Source: an uncultured Gemmatimonadota bacterium (GTDB lineage Bacteria; Gemmatimonadota; Gemmatimonadetes; Gemmatimonadales; Gemmatimonadaceae). Taken from it: a stretch of 5,497 nucleotides of DNA. The stretch spans positions 1 through 5,497 of the forward strand of contig CAITQY010000513.1 in NCBI GenBank assembly GCA_903894655.1. The letters run 5' to 3'. Each line of letters begins with the position of its first letter. Position 1 is the first letter of the stretch. The translations under genes were made by a program, and so were the position numbers. Of this stretch, positions 4,565 to 5,497 are shown piece after piece. The notes beneath the pieces were generated by a model. The model made no database searches. It was not told the DNA's origin and was given only the letters and a program-made list of their open reading frames with translations.

Positions 4565-5497
4565 TCGTATCTCATGAATGGCTCAAGCAGTTCGTGCCGC
4601 ACACGCGCAACGCACAGGACATCGGTGACGCGCTGAGTCGCCACTGTGTCACGCTCGATAACATTGAACGGCTCGGGGCTGAGCTCGCGTCATTCGTCGT
4701 GGCGCAGGTGGTTGAAGCGGGGCGACATCCCAACTCCGATCATCTCTGGGTGACAAAGGTTGATGATGGCAGCGGCACGCTGCTCGACGTGGTCTGCGGG
4801 GCCCCCAATGTCGTGGTGGGTACCAAGTACCCCTTCGCGCGCACCGGTACCGTCATGCCCGGCGGCCTCAAGATCGAAAAGCGCAAGATCCGCGGTGAGA
4901 CGAGCAACGGCATGCTCTGCTCGTCGCGTGAGCTTGGTCTCGGTCAGGAGCACGACGGCATCCTCGCGCTCGACACGGACGTCGTACCCGGCACTCCGCT
5001 GCTCGATGTGCTGCCGATCGCCGATGCGCGATTGGATCTTGACGTGTTGCCGAACCGGCCCGACCTGTTGTCGCATGTGGGGGTGGCGCGTGAAATCGCG
5101 GCCGTACTCGGTGTGCCGATGTCCGAGCGTCCTGCGGAAATCGCGCCGGGCGCGCTGAACGTCCCGGTCCACAGTGCGCCGTCGAGCGCGGCCGGAGCGT
5201 ATGCGACGGTGCGCGTCGACGATACGGTGAGCTGCCCGCGCTACGTCGCAGCGGTGATTACTGGTGTGCAGGTCGGTCCGAGTCCCGATTGGCTACGCCA
5301 GCGTCTCGAGAGCATCGGACAGCGCAGCATCAGCAACGTGGTCGATGCGACCAACTATGTGCTGCACGGCCTCGGGCAGCCGGTGCATGCGTTCGATCTC
5401 GCCAAGTTGTCTGGTAAGGGCATCGTGGTGCGACCAACGATCGATGGTGAAGTGATTGTGACCCTCGACGGCACCACGCGCGCGATAGCGGCTGGTA
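4561..5497 (+). CDS. pheT: Phenylalanyl-tRNA synthetase beta subunit (3' truncated by window)
   Basis: PheT is the tRNA-binding and editing subunit that pairs with PheS. Only the first 312 codons are inside the window, and the frame is open at the right edge. Full-length bacterial PheT is roughly 800 residues. Visible parts are the N-terminal segment M-I-V-S-H-E-W-L; the EMAP-II/OB-like tRNA-binding domain at about 43-150, with H-P-N-S-D-H-L at 56-62, C-G-A-P-N at 79-83, G-G-L-K-I at 101-105 and G-M-L-C-S at 117-121; L-P-N-R-P-D at 163-168; and the start of the B3/B4 editing region with N-V-V-D-A-T-N-Y at 259-266 and Q-P-V-H-A-F-D at 273-279. The ATG overlaps the pheS stop, and GGAG at 4546-4549 lies 11 bases upstream, so translation is coupled to pheS and subunits are made together. 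Confidence 0.96.
   Translation, partial: MIVSHEWLKQFVPHTRNAQDIGDALSRHCVTLDNIERLGAELASFVVAQVVEAGRHPNSDHLWVTKVDDGSGTLLDVVCGAPNVVVGTKYPFARTGTVMPGGLKIEKRKIRGETSNGMLCSSRELGLGQEHDGILALDTDVVPGTPLLDVLPIADARLDLDVLPNRPDLLSHVGVAREIAAVLGVPMSERPAEIAPGALNVPVHSAPSSAAGAYATVRVDDTVSCPRYVAAVITGVQVGPSPDWLRQRLESIGQRSISNVVDATNYVLHGLGQPVHAFDLAKLSGKGIVVRPTIDGEVIVTLDGTTRAIAAG

Overview
The window is a GC-rich bacterial chromosome segment with every recognisable gene on the + strand. It carries two accessory-type genes followed by a classic translation cluster. The order infC-rpmI-rplT-pheS-pheT is widespread in bacteria. Codons ending in G or C, GTG starts and the style of the IF3, L20 and PheS proteins recall Gemmatimonadota. 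That assignment comes from memory of protein style, not from a search, and is tentative.

Left part (1-1900). A leader of about 100 bases carries a perfect 18-bp palindrome, TTGTGAA-N4-TTCACAA, which fits both the Rex (NADH-sensing repressor) and the CRP-type operator consensus. It precedes a DnaQ-like DEDDh 3'-5' exonuclease-domain protein. A metallo-beta-lactamase-fold hydrolase follows, coupled to it by a 4-base GTGA stop/start overlap, so the two are probably co-transcribed.

Middle (1901-2227). This 327-base gene-free stretch shows no credible coding sequence but is rich in predicted RNA structure. It holds a possible promoter, a hairpin capped by a GNRA-type tetraloop, a second GC hairpin, a 9-bp all-GC stem whose loop shows GTGGGTG twice, and a strong intrinsic terminator just before the infC ribosome binding site. 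An upstream segment can pair with one arm of the terminator. The layout looks like a transcription-attenuation leader for the IF3-L35-L20 operon. Such leaders are known in Firmicutes, where L20 is the repressor.

Right part (2228-5497). infC appears to start with the rare codon ATT, as in E. coli and many other bacteria. rpmI (L35) and rplT (L20) follow closely. A spacer with further hairpins then leads into pheS. pheT overlaps the pheS stop by ATGA and runs off the right edge after 312 codons. Together these genes supply an initiation factor, two large-subunit ribosomal proteins and both subunits of phenylalanyl-tRNA synthetase. No mobile element, CRISPR array, tRNA or rRNA was recognised. 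Apart from the leader RNA and the palindrome, the region is ordinary housekeeping sequence.
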